Assembly: GCA_025980475.1 (NCBI GenBank)
Contig: JAICXL010000001.1
Location: 38,726-102,725 of the forward strand
Source: Nocardioidaceae bacterium
Lineage (GTDB): Bacteria; Actinomycetota; Actinomycetes; Propionibacteriales; Nocardioidaceae
Reading direction: 5' to 3'
Length of the DNA: 64,000 nucleotides
Shown here: piece after piece, positions 8,646 through 16,215 of the stretch
How positions within the stretch are numbered: position 1 is the stretch's first letter
Layout: each line of letters opens with the position of its first letter
Notes under the pieces: model-generated
Told to the model about the DNA's origin: nothing
The model's database searches: none
The model's input: the letters and a program-made list of their open reading frames with translations, nothing else
Program-made: the position numbers and the translations under genes

Positions 8646-9146
8646 ATGTCCCGCGTACAACTCGTCCTCCGCGTCGCCGATCTCGAAGCCTCCGTCGCGT
8701 TCTACTCGACGTGGTTCGACACCGCTCCGGCCAAGCGCCGGCCGGGCTACGCGAACTTCGCCATCACCGAGCCGCCCCTGAAGCTGGTCATCCTCGAGGG
8801 CCAGCCCGGCGAAGAGACCCGGATGGACCACCCCGGCGTCGAGGTCGAGAGCACCGATCTCGTCGCCACTGCAAGCCGCCGCCTCGCCGAGGCCGGACTC
8901 GCCACCGACGTCGAGGACAACACCACCTGCTGCTACGCGGTGCAGGACAAGGTCTGGGTGACGGGCCCCGGCAACGAGCCGTGGGAGGTCTACACCGTCA
9001 CCGGCGACGCCCGCCCCGCCCTCGAAGGCAAGACCGACCTCGGCCTGTCCGGGGTCGGCAGCGACGGCACGTGCTGCACCACGAACCGAGCCGAGACCAC
9101 GCAGACTGCCCCGGCCGCTGCTGCCAAGCAGTCCGCCTGCTGCTGA
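8646..9146 (+). CDS. arsI: ArsI-type C-As lyase (VOC fold dioxygenase)
   Basis: Family members are Fe(II)-dependent dioxygenases that cleave the carbon-arsenic bond of trivalent organoarsenicals such as methylarsenite; the closely related CadI label is also used. The protein is 166 residues from an ATG with a good GGAAGGAAG ribosome site. The VOC marks are RVQLVLRVADLEASVAFYS and RPGYANFAITEPPLKLV. Gln5, His62 and Glu114 have the spacing expected of the iron ligands, and the vicinal pair C95-C96 in NTTCCYAV matches the arsenical-binding cysteines. Two further CC pairs lie near the C-terminus (DGTCCTTN and the final SACC). Divergent from arsR and probably ArsR-controlled. A second glyoxalase function cannot be excluded. 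Confidence 0.88.
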   Translation: MSRVQLVLRVADLEASVAFYSTWFDTAPAKRRPGYANFAITEPPLKLVILEGQPGEETRMDHPGVEVESTDLVATASRRLAEAGLATDVEDNTTCCYAVQDKVWVTGPGNEPWEVYTVTGDARPALEGKTDLGLSGVGSDGTCCTTNRAETTQTAPAAAAKQSACC

Positions 9147-9270
9147 AGGATCGCCGCCCGACGGAGCGCAAAAGGCGGAGGTCGTGCGCTTCGGGTCAGC
9201 GAATACGGAGACCGGCACTGCCCGCACCTACACGCGCGCCCGGGGGCGGCTGAGGGCCGATGAACTTCTC

Positions 9271-9342
9271 GCGGTCGTCGTTGTCAAGCGCAGTCCGTCG
9301 AGGCGCGCGGTCGTCGTTGTCAAGCGCAATCCGTAGAGGCGC
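9271..9342. repeat. Two tandem 36-bp repeats
   Basis: Units at 9271-9306 and 9307-9342 differ at only two positions. Both start GCGGTCGTCGTTGTCAAGCG. They lie in the 232-nt gap between arsI and the phosphoesterase remnant. On the plus strand the unit stays in frame and would encode AVVVVKRSPSRR then AVVVVKRNP before a TAG at 9334, but no convincing gene was found. The rest of the gap shows nothing recognisable. Confidence 0.85.
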
Positions 9343-9378
9343 GGGCTCGCGGATCGAACGGTTGAGCGGAGCGCCCTT

Positions 9379-9640
9379 TTAACGCGTCCAGATGTCCGTC
9401 ATGGGCGCCCGCTGATGCGCGGCCCCGATGGCGGGCAGGCCATAGAGGGCCTCCAGCGTGCGGAGCAGCCGGTAGTGGTCGACCGCCTCGGTGTAGGTCC
9501 CGGGCCGGACATGGGCGCCATAGATGAGGGTCGGAATGTGGTTGGTGGAGGTGTTGTCGTCCTCGTCCCAGGTGACGATGAGCAGGCTGTCATGCTGTTT
9601 CGCCCATGCGGCATAGCGCCCTAACCGGCCGAGCTCGCTG
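9379..9640 (-). pseudogene. C-terminal remnant of a second phosphoesterase
   Basis: About 80 codons, starting near AAWAKQHDSLLIVTWDED and ending APMTDIWTR, match the last quarter of the phosphoesterase at 3412-4368 almost residue for residue (YGAHVRP, EAVDHYRLLRT, GAAH.RAP, DIW). The N-terminal three quarters, including signal peptide and metal-site motifs, are missing; upstream codons in this frame are antisense to the integrase remnant. The break lies near 9640. It is probably the relic of a duplication or of an insertion that joined it to the integrase. Confidence 0.82.
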
Positions 9641-9660
9641 CTCATGGGGCCGGTCGTGCC

Positions 9661-10146
9661 CCCGAGGATCTGGTGTCCGCCGGCATCCGCAACGGCCAGC
9701 CGCTGCGGGTGAGCACCTTCCGGGGAGCATTCAGCGTCGCCGCGCGGACCATCGGTGTGCCCGCCCTGCACCCTCACGAGCTGCGGCACACCGCCGCAAG
9801 TCTCGCCATCGCCTCCGGCGCGGACGTCAAGGTGGTACAGCAGATGCTCGGGCACAGCTCCGCGACGATGACGCTGGACACCTACGGCCACCTCTTCGGT
9901 GATCGCCTCGACGAGGTGGGCGACGCGCTCGACGCTGCCCGGGAGGCGGCGCGGCGCCGGCAGACCCAGTCGGATCTGTTGCCCGAGCCGTTGCCCCGTG
10001 TTGCCCCAGCGTTGCCCGAGGCGGATCTGGCCCCGAATGACGAAGGAGCTCCGATCAGCGTTTCCGCTGGTCAGAGCCCCTTTTTCGATGTGTACCCCCG
10101 ACCGGATTCGAACCGGCGCTACCGCCTTGAGAGGGCGGCGTGCTAG
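9661..10146 (+). pseudogene. Tyrosine recombinase/phage integrase, C-terminal part only
   Basis: The visible part begins around DLVSAGIRNGQPL and carries the catalytic C-terminal half of a tyrosine integrase: HPHELRHTAASLAIASGAD with the H-x-x-R box, VVQQMLGHSSATMTLDTYGHL with the final His and the nucleophilic Tyr. The N-terminal arm-binding and core-binding domains and the first catalytic Arg are absent, replaced by the phosphoesterase remnant. The frame stays open across the antisense of tRNA-Glu and stops at 10146 inside it, so the last residues are probably not original. Position and orientation (reading toward the tRNA 3' end) are those of an element integrated at tRNA-Glu. Confidence 0.8.
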
Positions 10147-10165
10147 GCCACTACACAACGGGGGC
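10093..10165 (-). tRNA. tRNA-Glu (anticodon CUC)
   Basis: On the minus strand the acceptor GCCCCCG pairs with CGGGGGT at the 3' end. The anticodon arm CCGCC-CTCTCAA-GGCGG shows CTC at the anticodon, and the T-arm GCCGG-TTCGAAT-CCGGT is complete. The 3' CCA is not encoded. The 3' end faces the integrase remnant and the island, so it is the probable attachment site. Confidence 0.95.
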
Positions 10166-10221
10166 TTGAGCCCACGAGACTCTATCGGCCCCGCTCCCGC
10201 GGGCCAAATCGTGCGCTCTCG

Positions 10222-10293
10222 CTGGGGTACTAGGACTCGAACCTAGACTAACTGGACCAGAACCAGTCGGGCTGCCAATTACCCCATACCCCA
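10222..10293 (-). tRNA. tRNA-Gln (anticodon CUG)
   Basis: The acceptor TGGGGTA pairs with TACCCCA and is followed by discriminator G. The anticodon arm ACTGG-TTCTGGT-CCAGT gives CTG, and the T-arm CTAGG-TTCGAGT-CCTAG is intact. No encoded CCA. It lies 56 nt upstream of tRNA-Glu on the same strand, just downstream of the gltX and protease genes. Confidence 0.95.
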
Positions 10294-10339
10294 TGGGCGT
10301 TCCCGAGTCCTCAAAGGCCAGCGGGACCGAGGGAAGAGG

Positions 10340-11371
10340 CTACACGACCGGCGATCCGCTCACCAATCGAGGGGCCGCCGGCTGGGCGTGCGGCGGGTCC
10401 GTGCGGTTGCGCAGCGCGAGCCTCTTGGCCAGCCAGAGGACCAGCAGCAGGTAGAGGCCGTTCTGCACGATCGTCAGCGGGATGTTCCACCAGGAGACGG
10501 TGCTCACGTTCAGCGTGCTGTCGAGGTTGCCCAACGCGAGCGCGAATCCGAAGGCGACGAAATTGTTGAGGATGTGCATCGCGATCCCTGCCTCGAGGCC
10601 ACCGACCTTGACGACCACGTAGCCGGCCATCAGGCCGAAGGCGAACCGGTCGAAGAACAGCGGAAAGTTCTGGACACCGTGGGCGAGGGCGAAGAGCACC
10701 GACGTGATCACCACGGCCGCCGCCCGCGAGCGGGTGAGCGACCCGAAGGCCTGCATCAGGTAGCCACGGAAGGCGTACTCCTCGCCGATCGCCTGGAGTG
10801 GCGTGCTGACCAGGATCACCAGCGCCAGCGCGATGATCCTGCCGGCGGAGTAGTGCGAGTGGGACCCGAGGTCGTTTGCGTCACCTGGCAGCACCGAGCC
10901 GACCACCACCTGGGCGATCAGCGCGACGACCGCGAGGCCGAAGCACGGCAGCAGGAAGCGCCAGCGCAGCCCCGGCCTGACCGAGGCCAGCCAGCGCGGG
11001 CGCAGGTGGTGGAAGAGCCGCATGATCGCCCACGAGATCGGGATCGCCGACGCCAGTGCGAGGTTCAGGTAGAGCATCGAGGCCGGGGTCACCGAGGCCA
11101 GCGATCCGGCCCTGGTGAACCGGTCCACGAAGTCGCCCTTGCCGCCCTGGATGGCGACGCCCGCGAGCAGCACCGGCATCAGCACGATCGGCGCCACCAC
11201 GATGACGCCGAGGGCCAGCGTCACGATGCCGACGACCGGTCGCCACCAGGCGTACTCCCACGTACGCAGCATCAGCGGGTAGCTGCGCGGCTCGGCGTGC
11301 GGGTGGCCTGCGCGATTCGGCTCGATGGCCGCGCCGTGGGGCGCGTCGGGGGCCCCGCCCGCGGTGGTCAC
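10340..11371 (-). CDS. CPBP-family intramembrane metalloprotease
   Basis: Membrane protein of 343 residues with about eight hydrophobic segments and the three CPBP (Abi/Rce1-like) motifs in order: GEEYAFRGYLMQ (EExxxR), FALAHGVQN (FxxxH) and HILNNFVAF (HxxxN). Relatives cleave prenylated or membrane substrates; here the substrate is unknown. The cytoplasmic N-terminal 35 residues are Pro/His-rich. The ATG overlaps the gltX stop as ATGA, so it is co-transcribed with gltX, which probably reflects compact packing rather than shared function. Confidence 0.87.
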   Translation of the reverse strand: MTTAGGAPDAPHGAAIEPNRAGHPHAEPRSYPLMLRTWEYAWWRPVVGIVTLALGVIVVAPIVLMPVLLAGVAIQGGKGDFVDRFTRAGSLASVTPASMLYLNLALASAIPISWAIMRLFHHLRPRWLASVRPGLRWRFLLPCFGLAVVALIAQVVVGSVLPGDANDLGSHSHYSAGRIIALALVILVSTPLQAIGEEYAFRGYLMQAFGSLTRSRAAAVVITSVLFALAHGVQNFPLFFDRFAFGLMAGYVVVKVGGLEAGIAMHILNNFVAFGFALALGNLDSTLNVSTVSWWNIPLTIVQNGLYLLLVLWLAKRLALRNRTDPPHAQPAAPRLVSGSPVV

Positions 11372-12867
11372 GCGGCCACCGCGTCAAGGCGGGCCAGCGA
11401 CTCGTCGCGGCCGAGCAGCTCCATCGACTCGAAGAGTGGGGGTGAGATGCGCCGGCCCGTGATGGCGACCCGCACCGGTCCGAAGGCCTTGCGGGGCTTG
11501 AGCCCCAGGTCCTCGACGAGTGCCTGTCGCAGCGCGGCCTCGATCGCCTCGGTGGTCCAGTCGTGCAGGTCGGCCAGGGCTTCCCGAGAGGCGCGTACGG
11601 CGACGCGCCCGTCGTCGTCGAGCAGCGCGGCCACGTCGGCGTCGTCGTACTCGACCTTGTCCCGGAAGAGGAAGCCGAGCATGGGCACCGCCTCGGACAG
11701 GGTGCCGATGCGCTCGTGTACCAGGGGCATCGCCGCGTCGAGGAGCCGCCGCTGATCACCGGTCGGCGGATCGCTGACGAGGCCGGCGCCGGCCAGGAAC
11801 GGGATGACGCGCTCGGTCATGTCCTCGACGGTCAACAGCCGCATGTGCGCCGCGTTGATCGCCTCGCACTTCTTCAGGTCGAAGCGTGCGGGGTTCGGGT
11901 TGACCCGGCGGATGTCGAAAGCCTCGGCCATCTCGGCCATCGAGAACACGTCACGGTCCTCGCCGATCCCCCAGCCGAGCAGGGCGAGGTAGTTCAGCAC
12001 ACCCTCGGGGAGGAAGCCCCGCTCGACGTACTCCGAGAGACCGGACCCCTTGTCACGCTTGGAGAGTCGCTTGTTGCCCTCGCCCATCACGATCGGCAGG
12101 TGTCCGAAGCGTGGGGCGCCGCGGCCGACGCCGATCGCGCGGAGCGCGTCGTAGAGCGGGATCTGCCGCGGCGTGGAGGAGAGCAGGTCCTCGCCGCGCA
12201 GGACGTGGGTGACCTGCATCATCGCATCGTCGACCGGGTTGACCAGTGTGTAGAGCGGGGTCCCGTTGGCGCGCACCAGGACGTAGTCGGGCACGTGCTC
12301 GGGGAGGAAGGTCACCTCGCCGCGGACCAGGTCGGCGAAGGTGATCGGGTCGTCGGGCATCCGGAAGCGCAGCACCGGCTCGCGACCCTCGGCCTCGAAC
12401 GCGCCCCGCTGCCCGCTGGTGAGGGTGCGGCAGAAGCCGTCGTAACCCTGCACCTTGGAGCCCGACTGCTTGCGGCGGGCCTCGACCTCGTCTCCCGTGC
12501 AGTAGCAGTCGTAGGCCCGGCCGGAGTCGCGGAGCTTCGCGGCGACGTCGGCGTAGGTGTCGAAGCGCTCCGACTGCCGGTAGGGGCCGTGGGGGCCGCC
12601 GACCTCGGGCCCCTCGTCCCAGTCGATGCCGAGCCAGCGCAGCGACCCGATGATCGAGTCGTAGCCCTCGTCGGTGTTGCGGGCCAGGTCGGTGTCCTCG
12701 ATGCGCAGCACGAGCTTGCCGCCGTAGTGGCGCGCGAACGCCCAATTGAATAGAGCGCTGCGGACGTTGCCGACGTGGATGAACCCGGTTGGCGAGGGGG
12801 GAAAGCGCACCCGCACGTCCTCGGCCGGGAGGTCACCCAGCACGGGGTCCGGGTAGGGAGCGCTCAT
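11368..12867 (-). CDS. gltX: Glutamate--tRNA ligase
   Basis: Class I synthetase that charges tRNA-Glu (and, in organisms using GatCAB, also tRNA-Gln with Glu). Length 499 is normal. The HIGH-like motif is PSPTGFIHVGNVR near residue 28, the KMSKS-like motif is KRLSKRDKG near 268, and LRIEDTDLARN and RGEDLLSSTPRQ are standard. Its 5' end overlaps the FAH-family gene by 4 nt and its 3' end overlaps the protease by 4 nt. Both substrate tRNA genes lie just downstream, and gatCAB is in the same window. Confidence 0.97.
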   Translation of the reverse strand: MSAPYPDPVLGDLPAEDVRVRFPPSPTGFIHVGNVRSALFNWAFARHYGGKLVLRIEDTDLARNTDEGYDSIIGSLRWLGIDWDEGPEVGGPHGPYRQSERFDTYADVAAKLRDSGRAYDCYCTGDEVEARRKQSGSKVQGYDGFCRTLTSGQRGAFEAEGREPVLRFRMPDDPITFADLVRGEVTFLPEHVPDYVLVRANGTPLYTLVNPVDDAMMQVTHVLRGEDLLSSTPRQIPLYDALRAIGVGRGAPRFGHLPIVMGEGNKRLSKRDKGSGLSEYVERGFLPEGVLNYLALLGWGIGEDRDVFSMAEMAEAFDIRRVNPNPARFDLKKCEAINAAHMRLLTVEDMTERVIPFLAGAGLVSDPPTGDQRRLLDAAMPLVHERIGTLSEAVPMLGFLFRDKVEYDDADVAALLDDDGRVAVRASREALADLHDWTTEAIEAALRQALVEDLGLKPRKAFGPVRVAITGRRISPPLFESMELLGRDESLARLDAVAA

Positions 12868-13661
12868 CGCCGCACCACCTTGTTGGTCAGGGCGCCGATG
12901 CCGTGCACGAGCACCTCCACCTCGTCGCCCGGCTGCATCGGGCCGACGCCTTCGGGCGTACCGGTCAGGATGACGTCACCCGGCAGCAGCGTCATCACCG
13001 AGCTGACGTGGGCGACCAGGGTCGGCACGTCGAAGATCAGGTCCCTCGTCGATCCGTCCTGCTTCAGGACGCCGTTGAGGAACGTCTGCACCGACAGGTC
13101 GCCGACGTCGAGCTCGGTCTCGACCCAGGGCCCGAGCGGGCAGAAGGAGTCGAAGCCCTTCGCGCGGGTGAACTGGACGTCCTTGCGTTGCAGGTCGCGT
13201 GCGGTCACGTCGTTGCCGACGGTGTAGCCCCAGATGACGTCGTTGACGCGCTCCCGGGGGACCTCGCGGCAGATCCGGCCGATGACCACGCCGAGCTCGC
13301 CCTCGTAGTGCACCTCGTTGCTCTGCTCGGGGTAGAAGATCGGGTCACCGGGGCCGATCACGCTGGTGTTCGGCTTCATGAACAGCATCGGTTCGGGCGG
13401 CACGTCGCTGCCCATCTCCGCGGCGTGGGCGGCATAGTTCTTGCCGATCCCTACCACCTTGCTGCGCGGGAGCACCGGGGACAGCAGCCGGACGTCGGCC
13501 AGCGCGTGCTCCTTGCCGCTCAGGTGGATGCCGACGTGGAGCGGATCGCCGGCCAGCGCAACCATCCTGCAGTCGTCCGCGGGGATGCCGTTGTCGTCGA
13601 CCTCGCCGGTGACCACGCCGTAGAGCGGGTCGTCTCCCGTGGTGAACCTCGCGATGCGCAC
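12864..13661 (-). CDS. Fumarylacetoacetate hydrolase-family protein
   Basis: 265 residues with the FAH fold marks: GIGKNYAAHAAEMG, VHYEGELGVVIGR with metal-binding acidic residues, GYTVGNDVTARDLQ and ILTGTPEGVGPMQPGDEV. Family members include acylpyruvate hydrolases, 2-hydroxyhepta-2,4-diene-1,7-dioate isomerase and oxaloacetate decarboxylases, and sequence alone does not choose among them. The start is a GTG with a TAGGCT hexamer 6 nt upstream and no ribosome site, consistent with a leaderless mRNA. It leads the unit FAH-gltX-protease. Confidence 0.88.
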   Translation of the reverse strand: MRIARFTTGDDPLYGVVTGEVDDNGIPADDCRMVALAGDPLHVGIHLSGKEHALADVRLLSPVLPRSKVVGIGKNYAAHAAEMGSDVPPEPMLFMKPNTSVIGPGDPIFYPEQSNEVHYEGELGVVIGRICREVPRERVNDVIWGYTVGNDVTARDLQRKDVQFTRAKGFDSFCPLGPWVETELDVGDLSVQTFLNGVLKQDGSTRDLIFDVPTLVAHVSSVMTLLPGDVILTGTPEGVGPMQPGDEVEVLVHGIGALTNKVVRR

Positions 13662-13667
13662 CCCCTG

Positions 13668-13673
13668 AGCCTA
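13668..13673 (-). promoter_or_regulatory. -10 element TAGGCT for the FAH gene
   Basis: The minus strand reads TAGGCT followed by 6 nt and then the GTG start, the spacing expected for transcription beginning at the start codon. Confidence 0.6.
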
Positions 13674-13702
13674 TCGACGTCGCAGATGGGCCTGTCCAGA
13701 CG

Positions 13703-13708
13703 TACCCT
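13703..13708 (+). promoter_or_regulatory. -10 element TACCCT for the 13716 gene
   Basis: TACCCT lies 7 nt before the GTG at 13716. This supports the GTG rather than the upstream ATG at 13686 as the start. Confidence 0.55.
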
Positions 13709-13715
13709 CGGGGCC

Positions 13716-14648
13716 GTGCAGGAGCTCTTTCGCGACACGTGGCGCGCCCGGGCTGCAGCGCACGAGCAGCGCGTCGACGCCTGGATCCGGCCGCACCTCG
13801 AGCGCCGCCAGCGGGGCGAGAAGCACCCTGTGCACGACTTCCTGTTCACCTACTACTCCCAGCGTCCGTCCGCGCTGCGCCGCTGGCATCCCGGGTTCGG
13901 GGTCGTGCTGCTGGACGCGCCGGAGTACGCCTCGTCGAAGGGCTACGCCGCGACGGTCCGTGACGTTCGGTCGGGATCGCTCGTGTCGCCGGCTGATCGT
14001 CGCCGGCTGTCCGTTGCCCGTCAGTACCTGGTTTCCCAGTCGCCGCTGGTGGAGTCGGTCCGGCGGTTGCTGCTGGCGACCGCCTCCCGGCCCCCGTCGC
14101 TGGGCTGCTTCGGGCTGCACGAGTGGGCGATGGTGCACCGCGGCACGGGGGCCGAAACGGGGGGCGACCCGCGCCGGCACGACTGGCCGCTGCGGCTCGG
14201 CCAGCGGGGCACCGACGCGGTGGTCGAGTCACACCGCATCGCCTGCTCTCACTTCGACGCGTTCCGGTTCTTCAGCCCGAGCGCTCGGCCGCTGAACACG
14301 CTGTCGCCCGGACGCGACGACCGCGAGGCGTTCGAGCAGCCGGGCTGCCTGCACGCCGGGATGGATCTCTACAAGCACGCGTTCCGGCTGACCCCGCTGA
14401 TCTGCTCCGAGCTGGTCGCCGACTGCTTCGCCCTCGCCCGGGACATCCGTGAGCTCGACATGCGGGCCTCGCCGTACGACTTCTCCGACCTCGGCCACTC
14501 CCCCGTGCCGATCGAGACCCCGGAGGGCAAGAAGGAGTACGTCGCTGCCCAGCGTGCGTTCGCCCAGCGGGGCGCTGCGCTGCGCGCCCGGCTGGTCGAC
14601 GAGTGCAACCGCCTCCTCGCGGCGGTCGGCGGCAGCGTCCGACCCTGA
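13716..14648 (+). CDS. Conserved actinobacterial protein, often labelled 3-methyladenine DNA glycosylase
   Basis: 310 residues, soluble, no signal peptide. It belongs to a conserved actinobacterial family seen by motifs such as RGEKHPVHDFLFTYYSQRP, LRRWHPGFGVV, FGLHEWAMVHR, HFDAFRFFSPSARP, FEQPGCLHAGMDLYKHAF and RELDMRASPYDFSDLG. Database records often call it 3-methyladenine DNA glycosylase, but I see no helix-hairpin-helix or AlkA/Mpg motif, so the function should be treated as unknown. The many conserved His, Asp and Cys residues suggest a metal site (inference). Divergent from the FAH gene. Confidence 0.8.
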   Translation: MQELFRDTWRARAAAHEQRVDAWIRPHLERRQRGEKHPVHDFLFTYYSQRPSALRRWHPGFGVVLLDAPEYASSKGYAATVRDVRSGSLVSPADRRRLSVARQYLVSQSPLVESVRRLLLATASRPPSLGCFGLHEWAMVHRGTGAETGGDPRRHDWPLRLGQRGTDAVVESHRIACSHFDAFRFFSPSARPLNTLSPGRDDREAFEQPGCLHAGMDLYKHAFRLTPLICSELVADCFALARDIRELDMRASPYDFSDLGHSPVPIETPEGKKEYVAAQRAFAQRGAALRARLVDECNRLLAAVGGSVRP

Positions 14649-14737
14649 GCAGGATGTGACAGAAGTCAGCGTCGAATCCGGGAGGATTCCCGTGGTGGCC
14701 CGCTCACCTCGCCGCCTGGTGCTCAGCGCGACAGCAC

Positions 14738-14794
14738 GATGTCGCCCTGGACCTGAACGCCCGCGAGTTCACCGCGATCATGGGGCCTTCCGGC
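14738..14794 (+). pseudogene. Fragment of an ABC transporter ATPase around Walker A
   Basis: In the 162-nt gap after the 13716 gene the plus strand reads DVALDLNAREFTAIMGPSG and then breaks into PHHLV instead of the expected GSGKST. This is the segment leading into a Walker A of a MacB/LolD-type ATPase. Nothing recognisable surrounds it, so it is a small vestige of a lost gene. The match is short and judged by eye. Confidence 0.5.
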
Positions 14795-14810
14795 CCTCAC
14801 CACCTGGTGA

Positions 14811-16202
14811 TCACCAGCAGGGCGCACGGCGGTCGCGCCACGGCGCGGCCGCCTCGACCTGGGCGGCCAGCGACAGCAGGGTGGCGTCCTCTCCCGGCCG
14901 GGCGGCCAGCATCACGCCGACCGGCAGGCCCTCGGCCGTCCAGTGCAACGGCAACGAGACCGCCGGGCTGCCGGTGACGTTCCACATCGAGGTGTAGGGC
15001 GTGAACCGCTTCTGCGCCTCGAAGTCGGCCGCCGGGTCGTCGTCGTCGCGGATGGCACCGAGCGGCAGCGGCGGCACCGCGAGCGTGGGCGTGAGGACCG
15101 CGTCATAGGACGACAACGCCGCCAGCGTCCTGGCCGCCACGCGGCGCAGCTCACCGACGGCCAGCCCGAAGGCCGGGCCGCTCACCGCCTCGCCGCGCTC
15201 GCCGAGCCACCGGGTCAGCGGGCGCAGCGCCGGGCGGGCCTCGACCGGTAGCGGCACCGTGGACAGCGCGGTGAGCACCGACCAGCAGGTCTCGAAGACC
15301 GGCACCGCCTCGGCGGGCAACGGCATCGGGACGTCCTCGACGTCGTGGCCCAGCGACTCCAGCAGCCGGCTGGCGTCCTCCCACGCCTGGACGCACTCGG
15401 AACTGACCTGCGCCTCTGCGATCGCCGGCTCGACGAAGCGGGCCACCCGCAGCCGACCGCGCGGTCGGCTGCACGCGGTGAGGAACGGTTCGGGCTCCGC
15501 CGGGGCCCAGAACGGGTCGCCGACCGCGCGGCCGGCGAGCACGTCGAGCAGGGCTGCCGCGTCCCGGACGGTCCGGGCGATCGCCCCGCTGGTGGACAGC
15601 CCGACGGGGTCGCCGTACATCGGGGCCCCGGAGATCCGCCCGCGGGAGGGCTTCAGCCCGACCAGACCGCAGCAGCTGGCGGGGATCCGGATCGAGCCGC
15701 CTCCGTCGGAGCCCTGCGCCACCGGGACCAGCCCGCCGGCGACCGCGGCCCCGGCTCCCCCGCTCGACCCACCGGCCATCCGGGTGGTGTCCCAGGGCGT
15801 CACCGCCGGCGGGGCGACGGCGGGCTCGGTGTAGCACGGCGAGCCGAACTCAGGGGCATTGGTCTTGCCCAGGCTGACCATCCCGGCGCGCTCGATCCGC
15901 AGCACGACCTCGTCGCTCACGTCGGGCACGTTGTCGGCGAACACGGCCGACCCGAAGGTGGTGCGCACGCCCGCGGTGGCGTTCAGGTCCTTGATCGCCG
16001 TGGGCACACCGGCGAGCGGCCCGTCACCGGTGGTCGTCGCTGCCCGGGCCCGGTCGCCGGTCACCGTGACGAAGGCGCCCAGGACCGCGTCCAGCGACTC
16101 GATGCGGGCCAGGTAGTGCGCCACCAGCTCGGCGGTCGAGGTTTCCCCGGAGCGGATCGCGGCGCCCTGCTCCAGCGCGGTCAGGTCGTGCAGCTCGGCC
16201 AT
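14811..16202 (-). CDS. Amidase (amidase signature family)
   Basis: Hydrolase of 463 residues with the Ser-cisSer-Lys triad regions: TAIKDLNATAGV (Lys), MAGGSSGGAGAAVAGG (cis-Ser) and QGSDGGGSIRIPASCCG (Ser nucleophile). Substrate amide unknown; the neighbouring genes give no clue. It differs clearly from GatA at 48693-50219 in the rest of its sequence. The ATG at 16202 was chosen over a longer frame because TAGGTT lies 7 nt upstream and the extra N-terminus lies inside cimA. Confidence 0.88.
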   Translation of the reverse strand: MAELHDLTALEQGAAIRSGETSTAELVAHYLARIESLDAVLGAFVTVTGDRARAATTTGDGPLAGVPTAIKDLNATAGVRTTFGSAVFADNVPDVSDEVVLRIERAGMVSLGKTNAPEFGSPCYTEPAVAPPAVTPWDTTRMAGGSSGGAGAAVAGGLVPVAQGSDGGGSIRIPASCCGLVGLKPSRGRISGAPMYGDPVGLSTSGAIARTVRDAAALLDVLAGRAVGDPFWAPAEPEPFLTACSRPRGRLRVARFVEPAIAEAQVSSECVQAWEDASRLLESLGHDVEDVPMPLPAEAVPVFETCWSVLTALSTVPLPVEARPALRPLTRWLGERGEAVSGPAFGLAVGELRRVAARTLAALSSYDAVLTPTLAVPPLPLGAIRDDDDPAADFEAQKRFTPYTSMWNVTGSPAVSLPLHWTAEGLPVGVMLAARPGEDATLLSLAAQVEAAAPWRDRRAPCW

Positions 16203-16209
16203 GGCCGTG

Positions 16210-16215
16210 AACCTA
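16210..16215 (-). promoter_or_regulatory. -10 element TAGGTT for the amidase gene
   Basis: TAGGTT on the minus strand ends 7 nt before the amidase ATG and overlaps the last codons of cimA, so the amidase can be transcribed separately. Confidence 0.5.

Noticed and set aside
9379..10158. Single minus-strand gene of 259 codons
   Set aside because: Only its last 80 codons resemble a phosphoesterase; the rest is antisense to an integrase remnant and tRNA-Glu.
10388..12753. Long plus-strand frames opposite the CPBP protease and gltX
   Set aside because: Shadows of two well-supported minus-strand genes with clear motifs.
12789..13715. N-terminal extension of the 13716 gene by about 300 codons
   Set aside because: The extension is antisense to the FAH-family gene; family similarity begins at the GTG at 13716, which has its own -10 element.
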